This document shows positions 25,644 to 35,342 of a stretch of DNA of 64,000 bases, one piece after another. The stretch is from Sphaerochaeta sp. (lineage in GTDB: Bacteria; Spirochaetota; Spirochaetia; Sphaerochaetales; Sphaerochaetaceae), in NCBI GenBank assembly GCA_018399495.1, contig JAGYOG010000008.1:22859-86858 (forward strand), read 5' to 3'. Under the pieces are notes generated by a model that was not told the origin of the DNA, ran no database searches, and saw only the letters and a list, made by a program, of their open reading frames with translations. Made by a program: the position numbers and the translations under genes. Positions within the stretch are counted from its first letter, which is position 1. The number at the start of each line of letters is the position of its first letter.

Positions 25644-27325
25644 GCTAATACCTCCCCAATACGTGCGACCAATTGTTCAACACTGAAAGGACTTCCGTTG
25701 TACTGCAGGATGGTCGTGTCAAAAGTTATTCCCAAATCCCGTCTGATCAACTGACCGAATTGGGCTGAAGCATTGTTCTCCACGAGAATCAGATGCTTTG
25801 CTTTCTCAAGTATTTCTTTTGTGCGGGAAGGAAGTGGATATACCTGAGGGAAGAATCCAAAGGCAACACCCTTATCATCAAGATTAGCTACCGCCTCTTT
25901 GATAGCACCGTAGGGAGAACCCCAACCTACCACCAAGGTAGTATAGTTTTTTGGCCCAATTATTTTCGGGTCAATGTCCTTGTAGGCGGAGAGTTTTCTC
26001 ATGCGCTTGTCCATCATGGCTTGTCGAACTGCAGCATTCTCGGTTATTCGTCCTTCTTCGGTATGTTCATCACTGTCAACACAGACAAATCCTTTTCCTT
26101 GCCCGGGTATGGCACGTTCAGAGATTCCTGAATCGGTAATCTTGTACCGCTTGTAGGAAGCGTTACTCTTGACTACATGGTTCGTTCTTTCGAGCTTGGA
26201 TAAATCAACCTTCTCCATAATGCCCTCGCCATCCAGGTAGTACTGGTCAGTCAAGATAAAGACAGGAACCTGATAGGCATCAGCAATTTCAAAAGCCTCG
26301 TGTGAAAGAAGGACTCCATCCTCCCAAGTGCCTGGGGCAAGAATGACCCGCGGGAAATCCCCATGTCCGGCGTATAGGGCAAGGTTCAGGTCCCCTTGCT
26401 CAGTACGTGTCGGCAATCCAGTTCCAGGGCCAGGCCGCTGTGCAAGGTGAACTACCACAGGAGTCTCGGTAATTCCTGAGAGACTGATACCTTCAGTCAT
26501 CAGGGCAAAACCTCCTCCGCTGGTGGTAACCATTGCCCTCGCTCCTGCGTACCAGGCTCCAATGGCCATATTGATAGCAGCAATTTCATCTTCAGCCTGT
26601 TCTACCAACACAGAGTGGGAGCGTTCATGGGATGCAAGATAGACCAGAACACTCGTCGCTGGCGACATTGGATAGGAAGCAACAAAGTTGCATCCTCCAC
26701 TAAGTGCTCCGATCCCGATGGTTTCAAATCCCTTGATGGCCTTCATTTTTTTTACAGAATCATCACGCTTTACTGAGAAATGATAATTGCTCTCCTCTGC
26801 TGCTTTCTTTCCGAAATCGAATGCCTTGCTATTGTTCTCAACGATGCTCTCCCCTTTTCTGGAGAACTGTTCGGAAAGCAAGGTTCGTGCAATGTTCTCA
26901 TCACAGGAAAACAGTGTACTCAACACCCCGACAAAAAACGTATTGGTATAGAGCTGACTGCCAATTTCCTCCATCTGTTCCTTTACATTCACAGGATATA
27001 AGCGTGCATCAGTCTTGCGGGACTTGATGTAGTCTTCTTCCCCGATGATGAGGGTATTCTCATCAATCCGGTCGAGTAAACGATCAAGACCATCCTTGCT
27101 CAAGACGATGAGTAGATCAATACGGTCCACGAAAGCCTGTACGCGTTTTGATGCAATCCTGATCTCTGAGGTGTTGTTCCCCCCACGGACCCGGCTCATG
27201 AGCTCCTTTGCTATAAAAGCATGATATCCACTTTTTTGCAGCAAGGCGATAAACAAGGACTCGATTGTTTGAAGCCCCTGTCCAGCTTCTCCGGAGAGGA
27301 CAATACTGTAAGATTGCCGTTCCAT
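25640..27325 (-). CDS. 2-oxoacid:acceptor oxidoreductase, fused gamma-alpha subunit
   Basis: A 561-residue protein with the gamma domain first (SGEAGQGLQTIESLFIALLQ, SRVRGGNNTSEIRI; residues 1-180) and the alpha pyrimidine-binding domain after it (FVASYPMSPATSVLVYLASH, TSGGGFALMTEGISLSG, PGPGTGLPTRTEQGDL). This two-gene KorAB layout, with no separate ferredoxin (delta) gene, is common in bacteria. ATG 27325 has AGGAGG five bases upstream. It diverges from the DUF454 gene. Confidence 0.92.
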   Translation of the reverse strand: MERQSYSIVLSGEAGQGLQTIESLFIALLQKSGYHAFIAKELMSRVRGGNNTSEIRIASKRVQAFVDRIDLLIVLSKDGLDRLLDRIDENTLIIGEEDYIKSRKTDARLYPVNVKEQMEEIGSQLYTNTFFVGVLSTLFSCDENIARTLLSEQFSRKGESIVENNSKAFDFGKKAAEESNYHFSVKRDDSVKKMKAIKGFETIGIGALSGGCNFVASYPMSPATSVLVYLASHERSHSVLVEQAEDEIAAINMAIGAWYAGARAMVTTSGGGFALMTEGISLSGITETPVVVHLAQRPGPGTGLPTRTEQGDLNLALYAGHGDFPRVILAPGTWEDGVLLSHEAFEIADAYQVPVFILTDQYYLDGEGIMEKVDLSKLERTNHVVKSNASYKRYKITDSGISERAIPGQGKGFVCVDSDEHTEEGRITENAAVRQAMMDKRMRKLSAYKDIDPKIIGPKNYTTLVVGWGSPYGAIKEAVANLDDKGVAFGFFPQVYPLPSRTKEILEKAKHLILVENNASAQFGQLIRRDLGITFDTTILQYNGSPFSVEQLVARIGEVLA

Positions 27326-27442
27326 ATAGACCTCCTATCTATGAGGGAGGAACCATTACAATTCCTAGCTCTTTACTTTGCTTTTGTATCTCTTTATCTT
27401 ATCATAGTATCGAGAAAACACAATGATTGAGGAGCCAAGCTA

Positions 27443-27826
27443 TTGGTGAGAAATAAAGCACTACGAATCATATTAGCCTTTTTGGGAATCATCTCAGTTG
27501 CCCTTGGAGGGATAGGGGTATTTCTTCCCGTCCTTCCCACTACCCCGTTCGTCTTGCTTGCTGGATTACTTTTTTCTTTTTCCAGCGATCGTCTGGGCAA
27601 TTGGCTGGAACAAAACAGGATCTTAGGTCCTTATCTCAAGCACTATCGCAAAGGTACAGGCATACCGAAGAAAGCGAAGATCAAGACGCTAATAACCCTT
27701 TGGACAGGACTGGGTATCACCTTCTATATTGTGGGGAAGCTTCCCTTGATCATCATGCTCACTATCATAGGAACTATTGTAACCATACACATCATAACCA
27801 TCAAACCGAAGCAGGTTACCCCTTAG
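27443..27826 (+). CDS. DUF454 (YbaN-like) membrane protein
   Basis: A 127-residue inner-membrane protein of the DUF454/YbaN family. The first helix holds GGIGVFLPVLPTTPFVLLAGLLFS, the family hallmark with its PxLPTTPFxLLA motif. Two further helices lie at about residues 85-118. TTG 27443 has GAGGAG eight bases upstream. No function is established. Its 3' end overlaps the convergent MFS gene by 4 nt. Confidence 0.85.
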   Translation: MVRNKALRIILAFLGIISVALGGIGVFLPVLPTTPFVLLAGLLFSFSSDRLGNWLEQNRILGPYLKHYRKGTGIPKKAKIKTLITLWTGLGITFYIVGKLPLIIMLTIIGTIVTIHIITIKPKQVTP

Positions 27827-28980
27827 ACAGAGAACTCCTTGTTCCTGGTAAGCAGGACCAAGGTAGTTATGCTGGCTACAAGCAACACCAAGATTCCCCC
27901 TTGAAAGAGGGGCATCCATTGCAAACCTATACAAGAACCAGCTAACCCAAACAATGGAGGGGTGACGGTACTTCCCACATAGGCGCTGGCCATTTGCATG
28001 CCAATGATACGTTGGCTTAGTTCAGGTCCAAAACTCCGTGGGGTCTGGTGGATCAGGCTCGGAAAAATGGGAGCACAACCCAGACCAAGCAACAGCAGAG
28101 AAAATCCTGCCAATGTCAAGGAAGAGAGGAACAAGGCAATGATGCTGATAAGGCAGAGCAGCAACCCCAGGTAAATCATCTGTACGTTACTCATTCGGTA
28201 ACTGATGAAACCACTTGCCATTCTTCCGGCAGTAATCCCTAGAAAGAACAGAGACCCATAGAATGCAGCATCGGAGGGGAGCAGCTGCTTCACTTGCACC
28301 AAGTAGCTTACTGCCCACAGTCCTGTAGAAATTTCCAGAGCACAGTAGAAAAAGAACGAGAGCAAAGCAAAGGGAAGTGCCTTATGACGCAGGGAGCCCT
28401 TCTGCTGAGTTGTGTGATGCTTTCCTTCTTGCTTCCCTTTAGGGTCTGCCCAGAGTGAAAGAGAGGCTATCAACGCAAAGACGAGGATTGTTTGCATCAA
28501 ACCCAGTATCCGGTAGCCGCTACGATACCCTAGTTGCAAGGAGAGAGCAATACCCATGACAGCAGGCCCTGCACTTGCACCCAATCCCCAAAAAGAGTGC
28601 AACCAGTTCATATGGCGTGCCTCATAGTGCAAAGCAACATAGTTGTTGAGTGCTGAATCAACCGAACCAGCACCGAGGCCAAGGGGAATGGCCCAAAGCA
28701 TCAGAAAAGGAAGTGAAGAGGCAAAAGAGAATCCCAGGAGGGCAATTGCTGTCATTGCCACACTGACGAGTGTTACTTTTCCCGTACCAAAACGGCTGGT
28801 CATTCGATAACTGGAGAGTGCAGAAACAACAGTACCGATGGATGAGGTTGCTCCGATGAGTCCTGCACTCCAAAACGGGAGATCCAGAGACTGTTGCATG
28901 ACCGGCCAAATACTGCCCAATACACCATCAGGCAATCCAAGACTGATGAATGCAATATAGATAACAATCAATAGAGCCAT
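27823..28980 (-). CDS. MFS transporter
   Basis: A 385-residue major facilitator protein with about 12 helices. YIAFISLGLPDGVLGSIWPVMQQSLDLPFWSAGLI begins the first repeat; GLGAGSVDSALNNYVALHYEARHMNWLHSFWGLGASAGPAVMG resembles members annotated as sugar (FucP-like) transporters. The substrate is unknown. It starts 1 nt after the uppP stop (TGATATG), so it is probably translated by coupling. Confidence 0.85.
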   Translation of the reverse strand: MALLIVIYIAFISLGLPDGVLGSIWPVMQQSLDLPFWSAGLIGATSSIGTVVSALSSYRMTSRFGTGKVTLVSVAMTAIALLGFSFASSLPFLMLWAIPLGLGAGSVDSALNNYVALHYEARHMNWLHSFWGLGASAGPAVMGIALSLQLGYRSGYRILGLMQTILVFALIASLSLWADPKGKQEGKHHTTQQKGSLRHKALPFALLSFFFYCALEISTGLWAVSYLVQVKQLLPSDAAFYGSLFFLGITAGRMASGFISYRMSNVQMIYLGLLLCLISIIALFLSSLTLAGFSLLLLGLGCAPIFPSLIHQTPRSFGPELSQRIIGMQMASAYVGSTVTPPLFGLAGSCIGLQWMPLFQGGILVLLVASITTLVLLTRNKEFSV

Positions 28981-28981
28981 A

Positions 28982-29812
28982 TCAGGAGGCTCCCAACGTG
29001 AGGAAATAGACTGTTACCATGACGGCAAGGACAACACGATAATAGCCAAAGACTGAGAAATCATGACGGCGGACATAGGCGACCAACGCCTTGATGCAAA
29101 ACAGGGAGACCAGGAAGGATGCGACAAACCCAATTGCAATCAAGAGGTACTCCTCAGTGCTATAATTGAGTCCCAACTTCATCAATTTCAACAGGGAAGC
29201 TCCCGCCATAACAGGAATCGCCATGAAGAAAGAAAATTTTGCTGCAACCGACCGTTCCAGGCCGATGATGATTCCTCCCAGTATGGTGGATCCACTTCTG
29301 CTGGTTCCGGGGACCAATGCAAGCATCTGGAAGAGACCGAGATACAATGCATCACGATAGGTAATTTCAGAAAGTTCCTTTACGCGGTGATCCCTCTTTC
29401 CCCACGTTCCCTTCTCAAGCACTATGTACAATAACCCATAGGCGAAGAGAGCGATGGCCACGACTTCCCAGCGATAGAGGTACTTGTCCATCAAATCATC
29501 AACCAAGACACCTATCACACCAGCAGGGATGGTTGCAATGATCACTTTCAGCCAAAGGAGATAGGTCTCAGTCTTCTGCTTGGCATCTTTAGCCTTGGTA
29601 AAAGGATTCAACGTAGAGAAGTAAAGGATAACCACGGCTAGAATTGACGCAAGTTGGATAATAACGAGAAAAAGTTCTCTCGCTTCCTCACCGAGGCTGA
29701 GATGCATTACCTCATCCAACAGCAACAGATGTCCAGTTGAACTGATGGGAAGCCATTCGGTAATCCCCTGCACAATTCCCAAAAGCAATGATTTCATACA
29801 TTCCTGAAACAT
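28982..29812 (-). CDS. uppP: Undecaprenyl-diphosphatase
   Basis: A 276-residue membrane phosphatase (BacA family) that recycles the C55 lipid carrier for cell-wall sugars. GIVQGITEWLPISSTGHLLLL carries the conserved E and SSTGH, and LVPGTSRSGSTILGGIIIG carries PGTSRSG. A TTG at 29824 extends the frame, but ATG 29812 with GGAGG five bases upstream is preferred. The gene is coupled to the MFS gene. Confidence 0.94.
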   Translation of the reverse strand: MFQECMKSLLLGIVQGITEWLPISSTGHLLLLDEVMHLSLGEEARELFLVIIQLASILAVVILYFSTLNPFTKAKDAKQKTETYLLWLKVIIATIPAGVIGVLVDDLMDKYLYRWEVVAIALFAYGLLYIVLEKGTWGKRDHRVKELSEITYRDALYLGLFQMLALVPGTSRSGSTILGGIIIGLERSVAAKFSFFMAIPVMAGASLLKLMKLGLNYSTEEYLLIAIGFVASFLVSLFCIKALVAYVRRHDFSVFGYYRVVLAVMVTVYFLTLGAS

Positions 29813-29947
29813 ATGCTCCTCCAATCTTGAGCAAGTCTAAAGCAAAGTGTTCCGCATTACAAGCTTGGTTATTCGCTCATGCATAAGTTCCCCCACCTTG
29901 TGTTGATTCCCTGCAAATGATAGATTTGCCGTGTAAGGGAGAGGAGC

Positions 29948-30448
29948 ATGGCACTGCATATTGTCCTGTTTGAACCAGAGATACCACAAAATACCGGAAA
30001 TATCGCGCGAACTTGCGCTGCAGTTGGTGCAACCTTGCACTTGGTGCATCCTCTTGGATTCAGCTTGGAGGAGAAGTACCTGAAACGTGCCGGGCTGGAT
30101 TATTGGCCACTGCTCACGATGGTTGAGCACCCAAGTATTGAAGCGTTCCTTGCTTCCCACCACGATAAACGGTTGTACTATTTTACCACAAAAGCTCCTC
30201 AGACCTATAGCGAGGTCACCTATCCCGAGGAGACGTATCTTGTATTCGGCAAGGAAAGCGCTGGTATCAGTGAATCGCTGCTTGTCAATAACAGACAACA
30301 GTGTGTGAGAATCCCTATGCGGGAAGAAGCACGAAGCCTGAATCTTTCGAACAGCGTAGCTATCGCTGCATATGAATACCTAAGACAGCAATCCTTTCCC
30401 TTCTTACAAGGGACAGGAACGTTACATAGACTTACATGGGAGGCCTGA
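29948..30448 (+). CDS. trmL: tRNA (cytidine/uridine-34-2'-O)-methyltransferase
   Basis: A 166-residue SPOUT methyltransferase of the minimal TrmL form. FEPEIPQNTGNIARTCAA (with IPxNTGNIAR), LVFGKESAGISESLL and IPMREEARSLNLSNSVAIAAYE form the knotted SAM site. It methylates the wobble base of leucine tRNAs. GAGAGGAG lies just upstream of the ATG. Confidence 0.95.
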   Translation: MALHIVLFEPEIPQNTGNIARTCAAVGATLHLVHPLGFSLEEKYLKRAGLDYWPLLTMVEHPSIEAFLASHHDKRLYYFTTKAPQTYSEVTYPEETYLVFGKESAGISESLLVNNRQQCVRIPMREEARSLNLSNSVAIAAYEYLRQQSFPFLQGTGTLHRLTWEA

Positions 30449-30450
30449 GC

Positions 30451-31254
30451 ATGGATAAAATCGGCATCATTGGATGTGGAAACATGGGTGGAGCCATCGC
30501 GGGAAGCCTGCAGATGGAAGTCATTATCTATGACAGTGATTCGCTGAAAGCTGAACAGCTTGCAGCAAGCAAGGTGACCATTTCTGTGGCAGACTCTCTG
30601 CAAGCACTTCTCAGCGAATGTTCAACCATACTCATTGCAATAAAACCTCAGATTCTCTCCACCCTCTATCCAGAATTCAGAGCATTGGAAAGCAGCCAAA
30701 AGCGATGGATATCCATCGCAGCAGGAATTCCCCTCTCGGTACTTACCGAGCAGTTGGAAACAGAGGAGGTAGTTCGCTTCATGCCTAACATTGCAGCGCA
30801 GTACGGCGCTGCAGTTACGGCAGTAGCTCCATCACAAGAATGCTCCTCAACACTCCGCGAGGATTCCCTCCAGGTGGCATCCTCCTTTGGCTCCGCCTTC
30901 CTCCTGCCCGAAACGCAGTTCTCTGCCTTTATCGGGATCAGTGGCTCAGCCATTGCCTATGTGTTCTCTTTCCTGCACGCTCTTGCGATGGGAGGGGTCG
31001 AGCAAGGGATTGCCTATCCAGAGGCACTGAAAATTGCAAACGCCACCCTAAAGAGTGCCACATCCCTGATCGATGCAACAAAGGCAAATCCAGTGGAACT
31101 TGCCACTCGAGTCTGCTCTGCTGGGGGAACTACCATTGAAGGAATGAGAGCGCTCGCACAGGGAGGCTTTGAGGGGCTGGTAATGCGTGCTGTAGAGGCA
31201 TCAAGTGAGAAATCAAAAGTGCTTGAGGCGAAAGCAGCAAATCAGGGGAAATAA
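30451..31254 (+). CDS. proC: Pyrroline-5-carboxylate reductase
   Basis: A 267-residue NAD(P)-dependent reductase catalysing the last step of proline synthesis. IGIIGCGNMGGAIAGSL is the Rossmann loop, AIKPQIL and RFMPNIAAQYG follow, and the C-terminal FIGISGSAIAYVFSFLHALAMGGVEQG with CSAGGTTIEGMRALAQGGFEGLVMRAV is diagnostic. ATG 30451 has GGAGG seven bases upstream and begins 2 nt after the trmL stop. ProB and ProA are encoded 5 kb away. Confidence 0.94.
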   Translation: MDKIGIIGCGNMGGAIAGSLQMEVIIYDSDSLKAEQLAASKVTISVADSLQALLSECSTILIAIKPQILSTLYPEFRALESSQKRWISIAAGIPLSVLTEQLETEEVVRFMPNIAAQYGAAVTAVAPSQECSSTLREDSLQVASSFGSAFLLPETQFSAFIGISGSAIAYVFSFLHALAMGGVEQGIAYPEALKIANATLKSATSLIDATKANPVELATRVCSAGGTTIEGMRALAQGGFEGLVMRAVEASSEKSKVLEAKAANQGK

Positions 31255-31282
31255 GAATTTCTGAAAGGAAGAAGGAATCAGT

Positions 31283-32560
31283 ATGATAGATTTGAAAGAA
31301 CTAAAGAACAGACGAGACGAAATAGCAAAGAATATTGCTGTAAGAAATATGCAGGTGGATATTGACGCCATCATTGACTTGCAGGAAAAGCGCTCGGTAC
31401 TGCTGAGGCAGGTCGAGGAACTCCGCTCCAAGAGAAACGAGAATGCCAAGAAAATGAAGGGTAAGCTCGATGCAGAGACCCGAAGCAGCCTGATTGCTGA
31501 AGGAAAGTCTCTGAAGGAAACAATTGCAGAGATTGAGAGTAGTCTGAGTCATGTTGAGGAGGAGTTCCAGCAACGTGCAAGGACAATTCCCAACTATGCC
31601 CACCCCGCCGCCCCTGTGGGAAAGGAAGACAAGGACAATACTGCAATCAAGTTCTTTGGTACCCCACCGCAGTTCTCCTTCAAGCCATTGGACCATGTAC
31701 AGCTTGCTGAACGGCTCGACCTGATTGATTTCGATACTGCAACAAGGGTCAGCGGTCCAAAGTTCTATTACCTGAAAAGAGAGGCTGTCATTTTGCAGAT
31801 GGCTTTGGAACGATACGCAATGGATATCTTGATCAAAAAGGGGTTCACTCCCTTTATCACCCCCGATATTGCCAAGGAGGAGATTCTCCGTGGCATTGGA
31901 TTCAATCCAAGAGGGGAAGAGAGCAACATCTATACCATTGAAAATACCGATACATGCCTGGTAGGAACTGCTGAGATAACCCTTGGCGGCTATTATGCTG
32001 ACCAAATCCTCTCCAAGGACAAGCTACCGATCAAGATGGCAGGTCTTTCCCATTGCTTCCGCAGAGAGGCTGGAGGTGCAGGACAGTACTCCAAGGGACT
32101 CTACCGGGTTCACCAGTTCTCGAAGCTTGAGATGTTCATCTTCTGCACAAGTGAGGAGTCTGAAGCATTCCATGATGAGCTTCTCTCCATCGAGGAAGAG
32201 ATATTCGGCAGTCTTGGTATTGCCTACAGGGTAGTGGATACCTGTACCGGTGATCTCGGTGCCCCTGCCTATCGAAAATTCGATATTGAGGCATGGATGC
32301 CGGGACGTGGAGAAAATGGTGAGTATGGCGAGGTTACATCCACCAGCAATTGCACTGATTACCAAGCACGTTCCTTGTCGGTTCGCTATAAGGATGAGGA
32401 GGGAAAGACCCAGTTCCCTCATATGCTCAATGGGACAGCCATAGCTCTGAGCAGGGCAATGGTTGCCGTCTTGGAAAATTTCCAGAATGAAGATGGATCT
32501 ATTACGATTCCCCCCATCTTGGTCCCCTATACGGGTTTCTCCAAGATAGAGGCACGCTAG
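31283..32560 (+). CDS. serS: Seryl-tRNA synthetase
   Basis: A 425-residue class II synthetase. The N-terminal coiled-coil arm (about residues 25-100, rich in K/E and L) holds the tRNA. Motif 2 is SHCFRREAGGAGQYSKGLYRVHQFSKLE and motif 3 is NGTAIALSRAMVAVLENFQNEDGSITIP. The AWMPGRGENGEYGEVTSTSNCTDYQARSL segment is typical. Likely transcribed with pncB, 13 nt downstream. Confidence 0.97.
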   Translation: MIDLKELKNRRDEIAKNIAVRNMQVDIDAIIDLQEKRSVLLRQVEELRSKRNENAKKMKGKLDAETRSSLIAEGKSLKETIAEIESSLSHVEEEFQQRARTIPNYAHPAAPVGKEDKDNTAIKFFGTPPQFSFKPLDHVQLAERLDLIDFDTATRVSGPKFYYLKREAVILQMALERYAMDILIKKGFTPFITPDIAKEEILRGIGFNPRGEESNIYTIENTDTCLVGTAEITLGGYYADQILSKDKLPIKMAGLSHCFRREAGGAGQYSKGLYRVHQFSKLEMFIFCTSEESEAFHDELLSIEEEIFGSLGIAYRVVDTCTGDLGAPAYRKFDIEAWMPGRGENGEYGEVTSTSNCTDYQARSLSVRYKDEEGKTQFPHMLNGTAIALSRAMVAVLENFQNEDGSITIPPILVPYTGFSKIEAR

Positions 32561-32573
32561 TAAGGATGAAAGG

Positions 32574-34022
32574 ATGCAAATCAGCGCACTAACAACCGAC
32601 TTCTATGAGTTGACCATGATGCAGGGCTACTTCTCGAATAAGCATAACCCAAATGTAGTCTTCGATATGTTTTATCGTACAAATCCCTTCGAGGGAGGGT
32701 ATGTGATTTTCGCCGGTCTTCATGAACTGATTGACAAGCTTGAATCACTTTGCTTCAGTGAAGAGGATATTGCGTACCTGGAGAGCTTGAAAAAGTTCAC
32801 TCCTGACTTTCTCTCCTATTTGGCAAATTATCACTTCAGTGGGAATTTGTATGCCATGGAAGAAGGAACGGTGGTATTCCCTGGTGAACCACTGCTACGC
32901 ATCCATACCAACCTGATCGAAGCCCAGTTAATTGAAGGGTTATTACTCAACACCCTCAACTTTCAGAGCCTTATCGCTACAAAAGCATCACGGATGTCCA
33001 TTGCAAGCAAACGAGGGCTCCTGATGGAGTTCGGCTTGAGAAGAGCACAGGGAAGTGATGGAGCGTTGTCTGCCAGCAGGGCTGCGTTTATTGGAGGTTG
33101 TCAAGTCACCAGCAACACCCTCGCAGGCAAAGTGTTCAATATACCAGTTGCAGGGACTATGGCACACTCTTGGATCATGAGTTTCGAGAGTGAACTGGAG
33201 TCATTCCGTGCCTATGCCAATCTCTATCCTGACAACACGGTTCTCTTAATCGACACCTATGACACGCTTGGTTCTGGAATTGATAATGCTATCATAGTTG
33301 GACTTGAACAGAAACAGAAAGGAAAGAAAATTGGGGTAAGAATCGACAGCGGGGACCTTTCCTACCTCCCTCGTGTTATCAGAAAACGTTTGGACGCAGC
33401 TGAACTTGAAGATGCGACCATCGTAGTCTCAAACGACTTGACTGAAGCTATTGTTCAAAATTTGGTTCTTGACGGGGTACCCATAGACAGTTGGGGTATC
33501 GGTACGCATCTGGTTACCGGTGGCTCGCAATCCTCCTTGAACGGGGTGTATAAACTTGCTGCAAAGGAAGGGGATCAAGGAGTGTTTATCCCCACCATGA
33601 AGATTTCCAACAGCTTCGAAAAAACCACCAACCCCGGTATCAAGCAAGTCTACCGCTTCAGCGATGATGTCGGTTCAATTGCTGACCTGATCACTCTGAA
33701 TAAGGAAAAAATTACGCCGGGAAGAAAGTACATTTTCTACCATCCGTTCGCTGAGGCTGATTTTTTTGAGATGCAGAGTGGCCGGTATACCCACTTGAAG
33801 CCTTTGATCAAAAAGCAGATGGAAGGTGGAAAAAGGATTGGGAAGAAACCAAGCATCCAAGAGATCCAAAAGTATGTGCAAAAAGAACTCAGCACGTTCC
33901 ATAAGAGCTACTTAAGACAGATAAATCCACACATTTACAAGGTCAGCCTCTCTTCTAAACTTAAAAAATTGAAGATGGAACTGCTCGTGGCACAAAGAAA
34001 GAGAACCAAGGAAGGACTATAA
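32574..34022 (+). CDS. pncB: Nicotinate phosphoribosyltransferase
   Basis: A 482-residue enzyme of NAD salvage that converts nicotinate and PRPP to nicotinate mononucleotide. It begins LTTDFYELTMMQGYFSN and contains FGLRRAQGSDGALSASRAAFIGGCQVTSN, GTMAHSWIMSFESELESFRAYANLYPDNTVLLIDTYDTLGSGI and GVRIDSGDLSYL. Its end overlaps the convergent hypothetical gene by 6 nt. Confidence 0.94.
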   Translation: MQISALTTDFYELTMMQGYFSNKHNPNVVFDMFYRTNPFEGGYVIFAGLHELIDKLESLCFSEEDIAYLESLKKFTPDFLSYLANYHFSGNLYAMEEGTVVFPGEPLLRIHTNLIEAQLIEGLLLNTLNFQSLIATKASRMSIASKRGLLMEFGLRRAQGSDGALSASRAAFIGGCQVTSNTLAGKVFNIPVAGTMAHSWIMSFESELESFRAYANLYPDNTVLLIDTYDTLGSGIDNAIIVGLEQKQKGKKIGVRIDSGDLSYLPRVIRKRLDAAELEDATIVVSNDLTEAIVQNLVLDGVPIDSWGIGTHLVTGGSQSSLNGVYKLAAKEGDQGVFIPTMKISNSFEKTTNPGIKQVYRFSDDVGSIADLITLNKEKITPGRKYIFYHPFAEADFFEMQSGRYTHLKPLIKKQMEGGKRIGKKPSIQEIQKYVQKELSTFHKSYLRQINPHIYKVSLSSKLKKLKMELLVAQRKRTKEGL

Positions 34023-34436
34023 TTCCTGCACAGGTAGGCGAAGGATAGTCTTTAACTTATCCTTCCGCTTTCTCTTTGGATGGTCCAGATAGATTTTTCG
34101 ATACGATCTGCCGACACAGATAAAATGGTGCTCCTTGCTAAATGCTTCCATCATTTGAAAGCTTTTTCCTTCGAAGATGAAGGGACTGGTGTGCAGAAAC
34201 GTAACACATAGGCCATTCTCAATGCTGGAACGATAGACTTCCAGGGTAGGAATTCCTTCTTTGAAGGCTAGTTCATCCCGTACTTCAGTGAACAAGGAGT
34301 CTGTTACCCCTTCTGGTTCACCAATCATTACCAACCAACTCCATAGCTCCCGATTCTCTATTTCTTTTTCTGTCCAGACACACTCCAAGAGCGGTGTCTC
34401 CATCAATCCAATTCGCTCACAGACTAGGACATGCAA
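34017..34436 (-). CDS. Conserved hypothetical protein
   Basis: A protein of up to 139 residues that I do not recognise. No signal peptide or membrane segment is visible. The C-terminus is rich in Lys and Arg (HPKRKRKDKLKTILRL). The frame opens with TTG at 34436; ATG 34403 would give 128 residues, and neither has a strong ribosome-binding site. It follows the 40-residue ORF by 27 nt on the same strand. Confidence 0.5.
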   Translation of the reverse strand: MHVLVCERIGLMETPLLECVWTEKEIENRELWSWLVMIGEPEGVTDSLFTEVRDELAFKEGIPTLEVYRSSIENGLCVTFLHTSPFIFEGKSFQMMEAFSKEHHFICVGRSYRKIYLDHPKRKRKDKLKTILRLPVQEL

Positions 34437-34463
34437 AGAAAAGGGTAATTCAATAGCAAGGCT

Positions 34464-34586
34464 TTACTCCTCTTTTTTCGAATTCCCTTGTCCATCGATA
34501 ATGAAATAGGGAACTGACGGGACAACAAGCAAGGAAGGGGTCTCCTTTACTTTGTAGAAAAACTTGCGCAACACTCCAATTCCCAT
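34464..34586 (-). CDS. Small ORF, 40 residues, after the amidase gene
   Basis: ATG 34586 to TAA 34464, encoding 40 residues: MGIGVLRKFFYKVKETPSLL and so on, ending in GNSKKEE. The basic start followed by a short hydrophobic part is compatible with a small membrane-associated protein, though no convincing transmembrane helix is seen. Support is the perfect GGAGG eight bases upstream and position 9 nt after the amidase stop. No family recognised. Confidence 0.55.
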   Translation of the reverse strand: MGIGVLRKFFYKVKETPSLLVVPSVPYFIIDGQGNSKKEE

Positions 34587-34595
34587 GACAACCTC

Positions 34596-35342
34596 CTACA
34601 TGCATCGCTCGATTGCTTGTGCCAGGATTTGGGCCATCCGTTGTCTCCACTGTGGTGAAACCAGATTTCTGGCATCATCTGCATTGGAAAGAAATCCAAC
34701 CTCTACCAATACAGCGGGCATTCTCGATCCATTGAGTACCCACAGGTCACGTTCTTTTACCCCACGATTACGACTGGTCACTAGTGACTCATTCAGGGTT
34801 TTCTCGAAGATGGCGGCAACTACTAGATTTCGCTGATTGAGCAGTCGGTTCAAGGAGAGTTGGGAGTGTGTAGAGTAGAATGGAATATTCTCAACCGGGG
34901 TCGATGCATCAAGCAATGTCACCCGTTTATTTTGCATTTTGGTTAGGACTTCAAACCCTGAAGCTTGATCAGTCGTAGCACTATTTACATGAATGGAAAT
35001 GAAAAGAGAACTCGTCTGTGGTTGCAACGGAGTCTGGTATGCCACGCTACATCGTTCCTCAAGAGAAAGAAAGACATCATCATCACGAGTCATGACAAGT
35101 TGCAAATGAGGATGGGAAACCGCAAGCAAGGCATGGAGTCTTTTGGCAATATCCAGGGTAAGATCTTTCTCGTAGATGGTACCACCGGCAAAACTCCATG
35201 CATTGGTAGTCCCTGGGTCATGACCTCCATGTCCTGCATCGAGGATAACCGTTCCCAAGGGGTAAGAGAACGGATCTCCCGCACTAAACAAACGTACCGC
35301 ACATACCACCAAGAGGAAGATGGTTACCACTTGTCTTTTCAC
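34596..35342 (-). CDS. N-acetylmuramoyl-L-alanine amidase (Amidase_3)
   Basis: A 248-residue zinc amidase that cuts the bond between MurNAc and the stem peptide. The signal peptide is VTIFLLVVCAVRLFSAG. ILDAGHGGHDPGTTN gives the first zinc His, EKDLTLDIAKRL the Glu, LFISIHVNSA the second His, and PAVLVEVGFLSNADDARNL the catalytic Glu. GTG 35342 has AAGGAGG upstream and forms a GTGA overlap with the preceding gene. Confidence 0.92.
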   Translation of the reverse strand: MKRQVVTIFLLVVCAVRLFSAGDPFSYPLGTVILDAGHGGHDPGTTNAWSFAGGTIYEKDLTLDIAKRLHALLAVSHPHLQLVMTRDDDVFLSLEERCSVAYQTPLQPQTSSLFISIHVNSATTDQASGFEVLTKMQNKRVTLLDASTPVENIPFYSTHSQLSLNRLLNQRNLVVAAIFEKTLNESLVTSRNRGVKERDLWVLNGSRMPAVLVEVGFLSNADDARNLVSPQWRQRMAQILAQAIERCM

